Source of the DNA: Piper betle
Taxonomy: Eukaryota; Streptophyta; Magnoliopsida; Piperales; Piperaceae
Assembly (NCBI GenBank): GCA_033002965.1
Contig: JAURVB010012658.1
Coordinates: 390,501-454,500, forward strand
Length of the DNA stretch: 64,000 bases
Direction: 5' to 3'
The notes beneath the pieces are model-generated. The model saw nothing but the letters and a program-made list of their open reading frames with translations, searched no databases and had not been told where the DNA came from. A program made the position numbers and the translations under genes. Position 1 is the stretch's first letter. Every line of letters begins with the position of its first letter. Of this stretch, positions 12,961-24,033 are shown one piece after another.

Positions 12961-14072
12961 TGAAAATTGTGTTATGACGTTTCAATATGCCTCCCTAATG
13001 GATAGATATCTCTGACGATTATACATGGTTTTAACTTGTGAACCGTGGTAATTTTTATTTAATGATTTCACTTAAGTCGTAGGATTTTATATGGTGCAAA
13101 ATTTAAAGTAAGTAAATTACATTATTTTTTGATTTAGATTAAATATATTTAATCTTTACATACATGGTACCGCTTATTTTTGCTATGCGCTAACATTTAC
13201 TACACTCTTCAATGTTAGATCTATTTAAGCACTTAGTCTGTCACTTGATGAATTTCTTTTACTTTTATACGGCGATATCTACAAAATATAGTACGAGAGA
13301 GTTGGTACCCTGTACAAACAAAATTATAGGTATGAAACAACTGCTTTTAATGGTTCGAGAAATTATTATTGTACTATTAAAATTTCATTATTTTTGAGCA
13401 GTCGTACAAAGGACCAAGTTCCGATGAACTCAAACTTAGTGTCTTCCAATGTCCCCTACCAATTCTACCACTATTAAATTAATTCATCTTTTGTACTTAC
13501 AAGCTACATGTACATAAATGTATACATTACCCGAGGGGTTTTTTCGGTTTTTCGTGTTTTTTTGTTAAAGCAACCAATGAATATACCCGAAGTTACGAAC
13601 AAAGTCGGAAGAGAGTTTTTAAATTGTTTACATAAAATGAGGCATGGGGCTTCCTGAATGTTGACGCGGAGTCGGCCGATTTTAACAGCCTTTGTTCCCC
13701 CAAGCTCTAGCAGCTGCGGACAAAACGAAAAATCTCTTATCAAGGAGTTGATCACAATTATATCTTTAATCCTTGTATATATATGTATATATTAAAACCA
13801 ATCTAAGAATAAGTACGTACTTGGGCTAAGCTCAAAGTTCAATTATATACGTCCATTAATATGTTACACGCTAGAGGTTTTTCTTTGGCTCCGTGACTTT
13901 TGTTTAGTCGTTACTGATCAGCTCGTGCATCCTGCAGCTCCTGTGCCCAAGCGTGCGTGCGTGGACAAAGGCAAGTTCTTGGTAATGAAAACCATATATA
14001 TACTGATCATCCTAGCTATTATATTGTCCCTTGTATATATAAATACGTTTTAATAAAAATATTTATTAATTT
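12961..14072. other. AT-rich intergenic DNA
   Basis: No gene recognised. Open frames at 13212-13397 (plus) and 13504-13755 (minus) show no family resemblance and have no supporting context. Confidence 0.5.
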
Positions 14073-14512
14073 AGGCGTAAAAAATTAATGAAGAGAATTG
14101 AGGTTAATGATATATTCTAGAAATGTTATTAATAATCCTAATATTTTGAATTATTCGTTTCTATCAATATACAATATGTATGCATACGGGGTTTAACTTT
14201 AATTTTCCATTACTAGAAAATCATTATAATTATCAATTTCAATATACACTAGAAATTAAACATCATTAGCTAGTGAAGAAAAATAGATGATGTATATTCA
14301 TTGAAGCTTAGGCACCTTGAACTTAATTTGGCTAGCTAGCTAGTTGGCATACAACTGCACACTGTGCCACTATACTTCCTGCTTAGTTATATATTGGAAA
14401 GTGTATATATATATATATAGTGTGTGTGTGTGTTGAACTATGAATATGTAGTTGGAGTAGTACTAATTGGTATGTATGAGTGCATGCACAGGACCATAGT
14501 TTTAAAACACAC
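14073..14512. repeat. About 430-bp duplicated segment, copy B
   Basis: Direct repeat of 12392-12812, about 1.7 kb downstream. Differences are mainly point changes, small indels and microsatellite length, indicating a fairly young segmental or element duplication. Confidence 0.85.
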
Positions 14513-14529
14513 AAATTTAGACTTTCCAT

Positions 14530-14746
14530 TCGAGTCCATATATCATATAGTAGAGTTGACCGATATGTCATATCAGTGGAGTTGATCTTAAGTCGGTTTT
14601 AAGCCGAGTTAGAGTCAATGATATTAAATTTGTAAGTATGAAAATAAAATATTATATAAAATTAGTATATATTATTTTTTTATACTTATAAATGAAAACA
14701 CATTATTTATATTAATTAAAAATATTAATTTAGCTATTTTTAAAGA

Positions 14747-14788
<42 letters not shown>

Positions 14789-14930
14789 ATAACTTTTATG
14801 GTATGACTCAAAAAGGGCATTATTGAATCAATTAGTATAAAATTATTCATAAAGTTTGATTCTACCGTCTAAGCGATTCGAAGAATTTTTAAAATGAAAA
14901 TAAAGTTTTAAAGCTATACGTGGACAACAA
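14530..14930. repeat. Dispersed non-coding repeat (copy 1), related to 34675-35040
   Basis: Shares a long run of diverged but collinear blocks with 34675-35040: a CATATCAT...AGAGTTGAC start, GAGTTAGAGT/TTAGAGTTATT, AAAAATATTGATTTAGCTA-like, AACTTTTATGATATGA-like, TTAGTATAGAATTATTTATG-like and AAGTTTGA followed by CTATA and GATTC. A (TA)n run at about 14752-14784 interrupts it. No terminal repeats were identified. Confidence 0.55.
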
Positions 14931-17900
14931 TCTTCGTTATTATTGTGTCAAAAGGAAGCAGCATTATTCGAATTAATGGTTGCGTATGATAATTGTCCTC
15001 TACATACATCAACATGGTCTTTCGTCCTTGAGTTCTTGTCTTCCTGCTTCCGCTCCAACATCCCATCTGCCAATGTTTGACGGCCTGGCTCTATTTTAAT
15101 ATCGATCAACCTTGGATACGTACCTGTTTTTGTTTCATTCACAGTTATCTTAATTAGTAGTAGCAAAGGCGATGATCAATTCTCGCGGCTGACTAGACAA
15201 GGACTGATCCGCATACATTAAGATACATATAAATAATATTGCACATGCCCATTTTCCACCCACTTATATATATATATATATATATGCTTCTCAATCCAAC
15301 CTGCTCATCGTTAATTTCTTTCAATCTATTGGAACTTGCTGCATGCTACCATCCAAGCCTGTCTATGTCGGACGGTTTAGCCGACTGTCCTTGGAAGCAT
15401 AATATTCAATGAACTAAAACGTGGTCTTTGAACATGGAGGAAAAATAAATACGCTCCGCCGACAAAGCCACAAATAAATTGGGTGGCCAGAAGGGTGTCG
15501 GGCACCACATATGTACATATCAAAGACGAAATGAAACTCTTGTTTGATATAAAAATCTACACGTATATAATACACATGTGCAACGTCGAAATAAAAGAAA
15601 TAGAAACAAAGTTGAAAGCTAAATACAAGACGGGGTTAATTGGAGATGTCCCGGCCGTATATAATTGGGTCCACTAGCTGCGCAGGGGGCGACCACCAGA
15701 TGCAGCCTTTGTTGAAAAAGAGGAGCTAATTAATGACCTTGGCGCCTGTCAACTCCCCAATGAGACGCGCGCGGCGGCTTGTACGTTAAGTGTTATACAT
15801 CGCATCTTGATCAACTCCTTTCATTATAAGTCCCCCCGCCCCCCGTCTCAGAAAAGTTGCAATGGCCGATCTATCCTCTTCCAATACTATCTCCTCCACT
15901 TATTAGCTTCTTTTGGCACAGCACCACCTTCAAAACCTTTGCTCTTTTACAAGTGATAGGCGAAGTGGCCCATGTATGCTGTCCAACCAGCACACCAATT
16001 AGGACCAAAGCTAACACATATTTTTTCCTTTACCTCCGCAAAAGCGAACTAACGTTAGCCTTGGAAAAAGAAGGCTACCTTATGTCCTTATCAATGCATA
16101 AAACAGATTAGGTCAGGGGATCTTTTCCACGTATAGTCAGCATCCAATCTCCACACACGTGCTTAATTTAAACTCTGCAACTTAACCAGCACAGTCACCC
16201 ACGACTCTCACTTCTTGAACATTTAGAAGCCGGGTGTTTTTTTGTTTGATTATTTATAATGGTTCCAATGTCTACGAATTGTAATTGCTGATTTTTTTAT
16301 TGTTATTTTATTTCTTGCCGATATCATCTTGCATGGTTAATTTCCCTGTAAAAACCCATTAGTCAGCGAGAAAGGACAAATTATATGCGAGACACTTTCA
16401 TCAATTTTATTGCCGAAATATATAGATATATGTACGTAAATTTAGTTATTACTTTTTTAACTCTTCCGGCCATATATTAATGGAAAAGTCCAATAGCAAC
16501 TGACATGTGTTATAGATAAAATAATAAAATAACTGAAAAAAGGAAGCTAGGCAGGGAAGTACATATAAATAGCAAATCATATCACGGTCAGCTGGCGTCT
16601 GAATTCTGATATTGGAAAAAAATAAAAAACGCAGCACACGTGAGAGGGAAAGAGGGAGAGGTACTGGTAGCGCTCTTCCCACCGGGATTTCATATTTCAT
16701 CTTTCCGTGATTTGCTTCTTGTCCACGATTGCTGCACTCTTAGATTCCGTCTTCCCATACTTTTTGGTCCACCGAAATCATGCGGCCCTTCACCGACCTT
16801 CCAATCAGCTTACCCCACCTGTGATCTATCCGGCAGCCGCATGCAGCCAGAGCGCAGGAAGAATCATTTCTCACCACGACTCCAATGCATTCTACGGCTG
16901 CCATTTTCTATTCACTAACAAAACTTGTAGACTAGAACCATTAACATATTTTTATTGAAGAAAATCAATATTAGCTCATGCCGGTAACCTTTATCAACAG
17001 AAATAAATATAGGTCCATTAAATTATAAGAAAAAAATATGCAATAAAAATAATATTGTCAAATTTAAAATAAAATTATATAATCTAAATGGATCACTAGA
17101 GTTAATTTTTCTAATTATTAGTCTCTCTCCTTTTGCCATTTTCTATGGATAAAGTAAATATGCCCAACGTCCAAAGAATAACACATTCAAAGAGAACCGA
17201 GACTCGAGTCGGTGACATCGGTCAAGGAATCAGGCCAGGAATTTTAATACACTACCAAGCACTAACTAACTATGATATGATCAACAAATAGCATGCATTA
17301 TATTACAAGACATCAATCAATTAAGTGGATCTCTAATGATATAAGTATTCGACAATGATCATCAGAGTTTATTTGCTACAATAACACCGGCCACCTATGG
17401 CGATTAATGGGTTAAAATTACATATTTAACTTGTCTCAATGGAAGAAGCATTTTCCACTATTCTAAATTTCTTATGTGTATAATGTGGCATAACATGGAC
17501 CAATCATAAATCGTGCTACAGCAGATTTAGCAATTGCTATAAGATGACTAAATCTGCAATTTTATTGTTTACTTCAATATGAAAATATTTACATGGCAAG
17601 AAAAAAGTATAAAAAAGATTTTTTTATACTTCAATATGAAAATATTTAGTAGAAAAAGAAAAAATATCGTGAGTACTTGGCCAGCGAGAAAATAGAAGGA
17701 TTGGATTTATCTCTTCATTGCTTTATTTTGTTTAATTGAAAACAGAACTATTCCCTTTCTCCCCGGAAAAAACAGAGTCCCATTCTCTTTGTAGGACAAG
17801 TTCCCATCCGGAGAGTGGAAACTTGACGGGAAAGAAGCGGAAGCCGTGTAAGACGAATCATGTTCCGCTCTCCATCTGGAGAGCCACTTTGCATGGACTG

Positions 17901-18635
17901 TGGTCCTTACAAGATTACTAGAACAGTTCTATTGCGCGCGAATTTGGAAGTTGCAATACTGATCTTGATTGAACTTACTTTGTAAAATAAAGTTAACAAC
18001 TTGCTATATAACAAAGGAATTCATTCAAAAAATAATTATCGGCCTGTGGACAATCAGCATCCTTTCACGACAATTAGTAGGCTTATTACTAACGAAGGAT
18101 GTCTTTATTTTGGAGTGCAAAATTTGTTAAAGAAGGATGTAGCACGTGGAAAGAGCTCAATCCGGCGTTTTGTTTCTTTATTTTTTCCTAATTGATACCA
18201 TAATATTAATCAACATGGATTATTGAAATGAGGAATGTAAAAGCTACTGTCCCAAGCAGGCACAATTTACTCATGATTTGATGGTCAGGAGGGAAGGCGA
18301 AAGACAACAGCATGCATTCACTTCGTGAAAACGAGAATTAATCTTGGAAACATTCAACATGCAATGTTAGTTTTTCTTAGAGGTGGCCGCGGCATCCACT
18401 TGAGTAAGTCAGTAACATTATTTCATGATGCATCAGGCAAGCACAAAAAGGAAGAAAGGAACAACAATGCCTGTGGATAGGAATAAGAAACAGTTCAATA
18501 TTAGAGGCCTCGTGATGACTAACCTTCCAGCAAAATCTGTATGTTGCTCAGCTATCCTAAAACTTGAAAACGTTATTTGCACCAAGAAATTGGGAAGTTC
18601 ACTGCAGCAAAAAGAGAACTAGAGTAATGCCACCA
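14931..18635. other. Intergenic region, no gene recognised
   Basis: AT-rich sequence with (TA)n at about 15267-15286 and short open frames without family resemblance (15483-15677, 15857-16111, 16640-16958, 17736-17921). The right-hand end up to 18635 includes the probable 3' UTR of the minus-strand RHON1-like gene. Confidence 0.5.
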
Positions 18636-20134
18636 CTAATCTTCAACTTCACTCAGGAGCTCAACAAGCTCACCCTTTTTCAACCTTGAGTATCCTTTGA
18701 CACCCTTTGATTTTGCAATTGCCCTTAACTCCGAAAGCTTTAATGCACTAAGGTCGGTAGTCAAGGGTGAGAACGATGCACCATTTTCTGTTCTCCCTTC
18801 TGCTTCATCAACATCAAAAACTTCAGAATGCATCTCCTCAAATTCAAAGTCCAAATCCTTGGTTTGGTCCTTCCCATCCATTTCTAATTTCTCTGTCCTC
18901 ACGTTACTGAAGCCATTGTCTTCCACCTTCTCCTTGTGTTCAACAAGGGAGGTGGGTGCTGTGAAGTCCACGGCAGAAAAGATTGGTTGAAATTTCACTC
19001 TGGGGACTGGTGACTTGCGTCTGAAATTTGATGCAGGTCGGTCAGAGGAAGCACGTTTTGGTGCCTTGTCTCTTGAAATGGAAGCAGTGTCAAAGAAATT
19101 TGGGTTATGCTCTTCATCGTTGGGGGCTTTCTGTTCAGACTGATGCTGATTAAGATCCTTATTAACATCTTTTTGTGTCTCCTGCTGGACCGAGTGCTTC
19201 CTAAGGAGCTTGAGAAGGGAATCAACAGTTCCTCGCTCTCCATGACTTTGTGCAGATTCAATCTTCTTTTCTTCTTTGAGGGCAGCCCTTTCACGAAGTT
19301 GAGCTTGGACGTTCCTGAAGAGTTGAACAATCTCTTTTTCCCTTGGCCCGGGGCTAGCTGTAGCCTGTTCTCTAGGGTTCCCAGAGAGAGAGAGTAGTGG
19401 CCCATTCCTGGATGATAAAAGCTCTGATTCATCAGGGTTGTTATCAGAGTTATCATCTTGCCTGTTTTTGCTTCGGGAGAAGCCCTGCCCAGCTTTGCCC
19501 TGCCTAGAGAAATCAGGGTTTCTTCTATGTCCAGGTGATCCAGCAGCACACGTAAACATCGTCATCTTTGTGGACCAATAATCAACAGCTTTTCTACCAC
19601 AAACACCAATGAGCTGGCTACAACATTTGGTGCTACTAATGCCGGGATACCATGAAAAAGATGTTCTTCCCAAAACTACCGAGCAAGGGAAACATTTTCC
19701 ATAAGGCAGCCCATGACCTAATAAACAAATAGAAACACTCAACAACCAAGCTATTCATTCACTCAATGGCAAGAAGGAAAAATGAACAACTCAACTATTT
19801 CCATTCTAGCTATAGGCTACTAAGCAGAGTTATTGATATGCAAACTCCTGAACTATTTCATTTTCTTTTATTGACTAGTTCATATATCTAAAACCCTATA
19901 CCCAAAATTAAAAAAATCATCAAACCCCTTAAACCCTAGAATAACTCGACTCAAAAAGACCAACAAAATCTCACCTTGAGCCGCATTGTTCTTAGCCTCG
20001 AAGACAACTCCACGACGGCCGGCACGGCCAGACCTGCCAATCAGCGCAGCAGGAGACGACGGAAGAGCAAGCTTGCGGAAGCCGCAGTCACTGCGCAGCC
20101 CAATTCGAAGGCCGCTCAGCCCCAACGAGTTCAT
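18636..20134 (-). CDS. RHON1: Plastid Rho-N domain protein, RHON1/BP-73-like
   Basis: Two coding exons on the minus strand: 20134-19975 and 19717-18636. The donor CAAG|GTGAG and acceptor TTATTAG|GT are both phase 1, giving 413 residues. The C-terminal 38 residues form a Rho-N/SAP-like fold (LSALKLSELRAIAKSKGVKG followed by YSRLKKGELVELL), and an acidic stretch (DLDFEFEEMHSEVFDVDEAE) precedes it. Family members (rice BP-73, Arabidopsis RHON1) are chloroplast proteins that bind RNA/DNA, partner RNase E and help terminate rbcL transcription (known). The Ser/Arg/Ala-rich, acid-poor N-terminus resembles a transit peptide. The body is hydrophilic with RRNPDFSRQ-, EIVQLFRNVQAQLRERAA- and SLLKLLRKH-type conserved blocks. 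The N-terminal exon is less certain than exon 2: an upstream ATG at 20211 in strong context reads a different frame and ends across this ATG. Exon 2 alone supports the family call. Confidence 0.86.
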
Positions 20135-20211
20135 AGTCTGCCGGACTGGGTGGCACCGCCGGCGGAGACGGCCGCACGGGGGTGGACGAGGGAGTCGAGA
20201 GCGGCGGCCAT
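20132..20211 (-). other. Upstream ORF overlapping the RHON1-like start codon
   Basis: On the minus strand an ATG at 20211 in the context ACCATGGCC opens 26 codons (MAAALDSLVHPRAAV...) and ends at TGA. The TGA shares two bases with the ATG of the main frame (CTATGAAC). A 5' leader with this arrangement could reduce translation of the main ORF or feed it by reinitiation. A 1-nt sequence error or an unrecognised splice event could instead join the two frames into a longer transit peptide. Confidence 0.55.
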
Positions 20212-20275
20212 GGTAATTGCGAGAATGCCAGTGGGGAATCGAGTTTGTTTGGGGGCTGGGTTGGGTGTTGATAAA

Positions 20276-20331
20276 AGCCCACTGGCCTTTACATCTCCTC
20301 GGCCCATCTCCCCCTCCCCCCCAAAGGCCCA
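20276..20331 (-). promoter_or_regulatory. Three Site II-like TGGGCY motifs upstream of the RHON1-like gene
   Basis: Plus-strand AGCCCA (20276-20281), GGCCCA (20301-20306) and GGCCCA (20326-20331) read TGGGCT/TGGGCC toward the gene, 142-197 nt upstream of its ATG and evenly spaced by 25 bp. TCP-bound Site II elements of this form are common in promoters of plant housekeeping, ribosomal and organelle-protein genes (known). Function here is inferred from position only. Confidence 0.45.
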
Positions 20332-20429
20332 AGGTATGCATACTGTATTATATATACGAAAACTAAAACATACAAATCGGTTCACCCATATACCTATACA
20401 AGTGTCGACGAGCCGACGCTGCTATAAAC

Positions 20430-22010
20430 TATGAGCCATCATATCATCATATTACAATGATCGTGGAGTCCAACAGACCACCGGTTCGTGTTGTTTACAG
20501 ACTAGCTTAAGCCGATTAATAAAGAACCGGTTTTGGCTCGCTCCAAGGAGCAACGCCGTTCGTCTCCGCCGTCTATCAAGCTTCACATCCATGTCATTTA
20601 TAGCTTTCACCAGAGAATCACAGTCCATTACTAAAATTGTAGGCTGGAGATGATGGGAAATGACATATTGAACAGCCATAAGCATACAGGCAGACGGTTA
20701 CTTGATCCTGCCTCAACATGGATGCATTTTGGACTACAAAAGCCCAACTTGAAGCTCCTGACTTTGCACTAAAGCTCCCATCTATCATGATCTTATGTTT
20801 AGGCTGAAAGTTGGGAGACACAGGTCTCAAATGAGCTGGAAGACTGTGTTTCTTCAACCAAGAACTATTTTTCATAGCCCCATATAAGTCGTGTATATAA
20901 CACTGCCTATTTTGATAGAGTCAATGAATTTAGTTCATGAGATCTGCTTGCTGTGAAAACACATCTCATTTCTTAATTTCCAAAGAGACTCCAAAAATAT
21001 CATGCACGTAAGTAGAAAAAAGGACGAAAAACTGCACGTCTGCTTGCCCAATTAAATAATTGGGCTATAAATGCCATCAAGATGCGACTGCCCAGCCATA
21101 CACCCTTATCCCAAACCGCGCGTACCAAACAGATTTAATAAAACTGCACTCCTTAAAAATATGAAGCAGAGTTTCATTTTCATTACCACAAAACCAGAAA
21201 TTATTAGTCATCGGAATATGATGAGCCTGCAAAACTTCCCTTGTTGGAAGCATATTCCAAACCATTCTCCACCCAAATAATAGAAGACGAGGTAGTAATT
21301 TTACTTTCTACCACGCAACCCAATAAAGTTCACTCTGTTGGAAAGTAGAAGCACCAGATGTAGTGTACCATGATATAAACTTGCTGATAGAAAACGTGCC
21401 ACCTGTCCAAATACAGTGATCAATATGTTGAGACTTGGAAGGGGGAATCTACAAAATGAGTGAGGTATATCGTGGAATAAACCATTGTTCGACAAGTTTT
21501 CCATCCCATACATTGTCATTAGCCATGAGTGCACTCACTGTAAGATGCGCATTATAAGCTACCTCATGCTTCAAAATAGGAATATTTCCGGGAACACTTG
21601 GAAGCCATAGATCGAAACCCGAACAGATGCTTCGACCATTGCCTGCAATCACAAAATATTATTTTTCAAGGTGTGACCACCACACTCAATACCGCACCAT
21701 GCTTCTGAACTAGGTTGCCGAGTAAGTTCACCACCATCTTCAGTTCACCAACTTTTATTTTTTGTATATTTCGCTGCCATCACTTGAGATGATAAGGAAT
21801 CAGGATTGGATACCATTCTCCAACTAAGCTTTGTCAGGAACGCCTCATTCATGTGGAGAAGGGAACGAATGCCAAGACCTCCCCAGCAAAGCTCCTTCAA
21901 ACAGTTATTTAATCTCGAAGACCCCGCGTTCCGGCAATCGCAAGTGACACTCGTTCTTTCCATTCCAAGCAAAAATCTATCTGTGTTCAAAATCGGCATG
22001 TCTGATAACC
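20430..22010 (-). mobile_element. Non-LTR (LINE) retrotransposon remnant: RT C-terminus, zf-RVT, RNase H
   Basis: Read on the minus strand in order: an RT-tail block ELCWGGLGIRSLLHMNEAFL followed by TKLSWRMVSNPDSL near 21900-21800; a connecting part with FDLWLPSVPGNIPI near 21600; a zf-RVT-like block (LLFGWRMVWNMLPTREVLQ, CGNENETLLHIFKECSF) near 21280-21150; and an RNase H-like stretch (KIMIDGSFSAKSGASSWAFV, TILVMDCDSLVKAIND) near 20800-20590. The order is that of plant LINEs that end in an RNase H domain. Frameshifts and stops separate the pieces and the 5' two-thirds (endonuclease, RT core) is missing, so it is a dead, 5'-truncated copy. It ends within about 250 bp of the RHON1-like start, on the same strand. 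Confidence 0.82.
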
Positions 22011-22680
22011 TTCATGTTGTTGATTCTTTCGAAACAGAGATCAAACAGGGATGTGGTTGCCTAGATTCAAAGATCAGGAGAAAGAAATTACTCCAGGTGC
22101 TTGCGGTGGTATTCAAGGTAACAATACCATCACTAGTAAAGGAAACAGGCAGCAACTAACAAGCTACAAAGCAGCATCTGCGCAGCCTCAGCATGGAAGC
22201 CTCAAATTGTTGGAAAACAACAAAGATGTTGTAGACGTTTTCATTCATAATTTAAGAATTTTTTTTACTTAAAAAATTTTAACAAAAATGTTACGTAGTT
22301 TTTTATTTATTAACTAAAAAAATATTGTTAATGACTCTGATCCATTTCATAACACGTCGAATTGAATCTTAATCCCGAACTTTTAAACTGTGCTAATTTC
22401 CATCCTTTGGCTTTAACAAGGAGCAAGAGACTTGGACCTCCTCAATTCATCCGCTATTGCATCATTGCTGATAGATGATGGGCAAAACCTTGCCTGATCA
22501 TATAAAAAAACAAAAATAATTAAAATGGAATACAACCTGATGCATTTCATGATATTTTTTGTTAAGTTTCGAGTCATTTATAATTTGTTTGTATTAATTT
22601 AGGAGTTTATCAATTATTATCAATAAAACAAGAATTTATTGTAATTTTGCTGTAAAAATACTAATTAATGTTATTTTAGC
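22011..22680. other. AT-rich spacer
   Basis: No gene recognised. The first 250 bases carry a plus-strand open frame (to about 22272) without family resemblance. Confidence 0.5.
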
Positions 22681-24033
22681 AGGTTTGAAAAGACAAAAGA
22701 TGATCCGGAATAAATTTGGGCATCCAAAGCTGAAGTTGGTGTCCGAACGCTCGAGCACTCTACATTAGGGTGCTCGAGAGACCTTTTGTTAGGAAAAAAA
22801 ATGCAAGTGAGCAAGTTTTCTAGCAGAGCGCTAGGAGTGCTCTCTTCTAGGGTGCTTGAGCGTTGACAATGGGAATTATTTTTCTTCGGAGATTTTGGTG
22901 GGTCCCATTTGGATATTTTTGTGGATAATTTATAATCATGATTAGGGGGTTTGAAGAGAAGGAACTTTTGGACGGCTTTTGATGGCACGGAAGACAAAGC
23001 GGAGCGGTGAAGAATATGGATTGGAGCGAATAAGACTTTTTTGAAAAGAGTCTTTCTTTATTTTTATTTTATTTTGTTTGTAATCAAATTATTGTTATCG
23101 TGGATTATCTATTTTATCTTATTCTTAATGCTATGAGTGGACTGACCATTTATTGTTAGATCTAGATATTTAATTTTTTTCTCGAGATGAAGAGATTGAA
23201 TTTATCATTTAATAGAATAGTCTTTGTTCATCGTTGTTGAGTGATTTACATATAAGATAAAGATACATCTATAATATCTTGGGTAACTAATAAAGGCTAT
23301 GATTAAAATATTACTTTATATGCACAATTTTATAGAGATATACAAATTGGGTACAAATGATAAATTTATGACTAATTGAGAGAATTTCATGAATATTTAT
23401 TTCCCTTGGATAATGGCTCATGTTGGCAATTCATAGTGAAAATTATGATTTAATCATTTAGAGCACTAAGTGATATTAGAAACCATAGGTTTGTTGTTTT
23501 GAAGTCAATATTTGATTTAACTTTTACATGTTAGTTTAGTTTTAATTTAAATTCTTAACTTAATTGAGCAATGAAATCATTTTCATTAAAATATAATTAA
23601 TTAAATTAATTTTAGTAATTAAGAATTTATAGTGTAAATTTCTCGTAAAACGATACTTTATTGTTATTTTTTTTACTTGATTTGGTATGTATACTTACGT
23701 TATAATTTTCACATCATTGCCTCTATAGAATGGTTATCATCATATATTTATCGTGGACCCATAGTTAAATCTAGCTAATTGCCCTTTTTATTAGCCATGA
23801 GGTAACCAAATATTTTTAAAAAATTTCTATAAAATCAATGGCTAGCGGCCTGCCATTCACGTTGTTGCTAGCTATTAAAATTTTTTTTTAAATGCTGGGT
23901 CATCAGTGAAGGCCAATAGCAAGGGCATCTAGATTCGGCTGCCCTAAGGCTAGATCTAGCCTATGGTGGCTAACCTATGGAACCCAACCACCTCCGCTAG
24001 AGCTTAGCTGCCATCAGTTAAGGCTAGGTTATT
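22681..24033. repeat. About 1.35-kb tandem repeat unit, copy A
   Basis: Collinear with 24034-25380 along its whole length and directly abutting it head-to-tail. Landmarks: AAAAGACAAAAGATG, GCTGAAGTTGGTGT, CTCTACATTAGGGT, GGTGGGTCCCA, TTATAATCATGATTAGGGGG, GCGGAGCGGTGAAGAATATG, TAACTAATAAAGGCTATGAT, CAAGGGCATCTAGATTC and CAACCACCTCC. No open frame is conserved between the copies. The unit could be an LTR left as an LTR-LTR pair, but no TG/CA ends or target duplication were established. Confidence 0.85.

Noticed and set aside
22671..22997. 108-codon minus frame also partly open in the second tandem unit (24199-24432)
   Set aside because: The shared peptide (KFLLFKPPNHDYKLSTKISK) only reflects the DNA duplication; the frame is broken by indels in copy B and matches no family.
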